From: Xenorhabdus griffiniae
Lineage (GTDB): Bacteria > Pseudomonadota > Gammaproteobacteria > Enterobacterales > Enterobacteriaceae
Direction of reading: 5' to 3'
Assembly: GCF_015163655.1 (NCBI RefSeq)
Contig: NZ_JADEUF010000019.1
Span: 1-46,555, forward strand
Length of the DNA stretch: 46,555 bases
The notes under the pieces were generated by a model, which did not search any database, was not told the origin of the DNA, and worked only from the letters and a program-made list of their open reading frames with translations. Made by a program: the position numbers and the translations under genes. This document shows positions 45,041 through 46,555 of the stretch, piece by piece (the first letter of the stretch is position 1; each line of letters begins with the position of its first letter).

Positions 45041-46357
45041 ATGAATGAAAAAAATAATACGCTCATTGACACATTGGTCAATGAGGGGGCGTCGGTTGTT
45101 CCTTCTTCAGCTGAAGATATTTTATTTAGATTGCTCTATCAGTTAATTATTATTTTTATTGTTACACGACTCTTTGTTTGGATTAGCCGCTCTTTTTTAG
45201 GGCAAACCGCCGTTGCAGGAGAAATATTAGCAGGTCTGGTTTTAGGACCAAGTGTGGCGGGCGCATTCTTTCCGGAACTGATGGGAAGTATTTTTCCAAA
45301 AGAAAGTTCAACGATTTTTATCGGTATTGCCCAGATTGGACTCATTTTATTGATGTTTGAAATAGGGCTTGAATTTGAATTCGGAGAGAAACTAAAGAAG
45401 AGTCGATTTTCGGTCGCTGTAATAAGCATTGCGGGTATTATTTTGCCTTTTACGGTGGGTTTCTTTTCTGCTGAATGGATATGGAACTCGATTGCAGCGT
45501 CTCGTCCCGATAAAACAGCTTTCCAATTATTTTTTGCTTTAGCACTATCGATTACGGCTATTCCCGTGCTGGGAAGGATTTTTATGGAGTTGGGATTGGC
45601 CCACACGCGAACAGCCGCTTTAATCATCGGAGCCGCCGCAATTGATGATATCATCGGCTGGATATTGTTGGGCGCTATACTGACGCTCTTTGTCTCCAAT
45701 TATCAGTTTGATCAATTTATGTTTAACATGTTTGGCATAGTTATTTATATCATACTGATATTTTTGATTGTCAGACCACTTCTGCGTCGTTGGCTTTCTT
45801 CGAGGTTAAAAAAAGAAAAGCGGCTCAGTCATCCCGTTATGGCTTACATGATCATTGTTCTGTTTTTATCTGCTTCTGTAACAAGTTACCTTGGGATCTT
45901 TGCTCTAATCGGTAGCTTTGTTATTGGTATCATATTACATGACAATAGAGAGTTTGTTGTACGTTGGAAAGAAAGCATTGGTAGCTTGGTACATGTATTT
46001 TTTCTCCCTATATTTTTTACGTACACAGGACTTCGTACAGACATTGGTAGCCTGAACGGTTCCGATGAATGGATGATATGTCTATTGGTCTGTTTAGTGG
46101 CATTTGCGACAAAGTTTGGCGGAACCTATATTGCCAGTAGATTATTAGGTGAAAATCGTCGTATTGCAGCAACTATTGGTGTTTCAATGAACACAAGAGC
46201 GCTTATGGAACTTATTGTTCTCAATATTGGTTATGATTTGGGAATTTTACCGCCTAATATTTTTACCATGCTCGTTATTATGGCTATTTTGAGTACGTTT
46301 ATTACAACGCCTCTGATCCGTTGGTTTATGGGGGAGACAAAAAGTATAAGGAATTAA
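45041..46357 (+). CDS. Cation:proton antiporter, Kef/CPA2 family
   Basis: A 438-residue inner-membrane protein with about 12 hydrophobic segments that should exchange Na+ or K+ for protons. Family hallmarks include GQTAVAGEILAGLVLGPS after the first helix, LSITAIPVLGRIFMELG in the middle and AAIDDIIGW, whose acidic pair is the ion-binding site. A late NTRALMELIVLNIGYDLGIL segment is also typical. It lacks the C-terminal TrkA-N domain of full Kef channels, so it is the short form. It is separated from the biosynthetic genes by a repeat-containing gap and is probably independent. The start is uncertain between 45041 and 45026; neither has a strong ribosome site. Confidence 0.9.
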   Translation: MNEKNNTLIDTLVNEGASVVPSSAEDILFRLLYQLIIIFIVTRLFVWISRSFLGQTAVAGEILAGLVLGPSVAGAFFPELMGSIFPKESSTIFIGIAQIGLILLMFEIGLEFEFGEKLKKSRFSVAVISIAGIILPFTVGFFSAEWIWNSIAASRPDKTAFQLFFALALSITAIPVLGRIFMELGLAHTRTAALIIGAAAIDDIIGWILLGAILTLFVSNYQFDQFMFNMFGIVIYIILIFLIVRPLLRRWLSSRLKKEKRLSHPVMAYMIIVLFLSASVTSYLGIFALIGSFVIGIILHDNREFVVRWKESIGSLVHVFFLPIFFTYTGLRTDIGSLNGSDEWMICLLVCLVAFATKFGGTYIASRLLGENRRIAATIGVSMNTRALMELIVLNIGYDLGILPPNIFTMLVIMAILSTFITTPLIRWFMGETKSIRN

Positions 46358-46402
46358 GCTGTGATTATTTAATTTCAGGTCTAAATAGTTTTTAAAAATG
46401 GT

Positions 46403-46437
46403 AGGGGAATCAAAGAATCTATGGTTCCCCTCCTCTT
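46403..46437 (+). terminator. Intrinsic terminator after the antiporter
   Basis: AGGGGAATC at 46403-46411 pairs with GGTTCCCCT at 46423-46431 (nine pairs, one G-U), followed by a pyrimidine-rich CCTCTTT. It lies 46 bases after the antiporter stop and fits a rho-independent terminator. Confidence 0.6.
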
Positions 46438-46469
46438 TGCAATATTTATTCTTCCATATGAAAGGTTAA

Positions 46470-46555
46470 AACCACCGACTTTAGTCGGTCAGCTTTAGCT
46501 GCAATACTGTGTTGTACTGGAGGTGCAACATGGATTACAGATACGGCAGTCACAC
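46470..46555 (+). mobile_element. Left end of an IS200/IS605-family element (truncated by the window)
   Basis: Two adjacent hairpins with identical TTTA loops (ACCGAC/GTCGGT at 46474-46489; CAGC/GCTG at 46490-46501) precede a transposase-like start. IS200/IS605 elements use subterminal hairpins instead of inverted-repeat ends, and their transposase recognises them as single-stranded DNA. The exact left boundary and the right end are not visible. Confidence 0.7.
46530..46555 (+). CDS. tnpA: IS200/IS605 TnpA transposase, N-terminal fragment only
   Basis: Only the first codons are in the window (MDYRYGSH). They resemble the usual start of IS200-type Y1 (HUH) transposases, where a GSHTVY-like segment comes first. 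A strong TGGAGGT ribosome site precedes the ATG. Whether the gene is intact cannot be judged. The call rests on the short match plus the upstream hairpins. Confidence 0.6.

Noticed and set aside
45139-45699. 186-residue open frame on the minus strand
   Set aside because: It is antisense within the antiporter gene; its composition mirrors the membrane-helix codons, with no domain or ribosome site.
1-46555. CRISPR arrays, tRNA or rRNA genes
   Set aside because: No regularly spaced direct repeats and no tRNA- or rRNA-like stretch was noticed in the intergenic regions.

Overview
The window is almost filled by one plus-strand secondary-metabolite locus: a trans-AT polyketide synthase / nonribosomal peptide synthetase (PKS/NRPS) assembly line, followed by an export cassette, a stand-alone threonine adenylation domain and housekeeping-type genes. 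Moderate GC that becomes AT-rich between genes, ERIC/MITE-like palindromic repeats and an IS200/IS605-type end at the right edge suggest a gamma-proteobacterium of the Xenorhabdus/Photorhabdus kind (Morganellaceae). That is inference: no rRNA or strain-specific marker is present.

Layout. 216-5342 PKS 'A' (KS1-KR-ACP-KS2). 5399-5659 unknown 86-aa protein. 5661-5915 free ACP. 5912-6979 cupin/JmjC-like Fe(II)/2-oxoglutarate enzyme with an altered metal site. 7109-7525 DUF1801 protein. 7543-8433 discrete malonyl acyltransferase, the trans-AT. 8639-18577 PKS 'B' (KS3-DH-degenerate KR-ACP-KS4-KR-ACP-KS5). 18670-20505 ACP fused to a flavin halogenase/monooxygenase-like enzyme. 20528-29533 hybrid 'C' (NTF2-like x2-KS6-DH-ACP-KS7-ACP-Cy-Cy). 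29517-36839 hybrid 'D' (CP-CP-oxidase-KS8-CP-C-A(Ser)-PCP-TE). 36876-37619 DUF2306 membrane protein. 37729-42190 RND-type exporter, LolA-like periplasmic protein and outer-membrane barrel. 42304-43983 free A domain with the threonine code. 44140-44517 VOC protein. 45041-46357 Kef/CPA2-type antiporter. 46470-46555 start of an IS200/IS605-like element.

How it may work together (inference). No KS is followed by an AT, so the AT at 7543 should load malonyl units in trans. Protein boundaries fall inside modules: PKS A and PKS B both end in a KS, and the matching ACP lies on the next genes beside a redox enzyme (the cupin-like protein, then the flavoprotein). Hybrid C ends in two heterocyclization domains whose carrier proteins and oxidase open hybrid D. 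The free A domain has the code DFWNIGMVHK (Thr), so a methyloxazoline oxidised to a 5-methyloxazole is the simplest prediction. KS6 and KS8 lack the HGTGT histidine and probably only pass the chain on. The last module activates serine (DVWHFSLIDK) and releases through a thioesterase with a cysteine nucleophile (GHCVG), a feature known from strained-ring-forming TEs.

The most novel-looking elements are the cupin-like enzyme with a halogenase-style HxA metal site, the ACP-flavoenzyme fusion, the tandem NTF2-like domains on a PKS, and the Cys-TE after a Ser module. I do not recognise the cluster as a characterised pathway.
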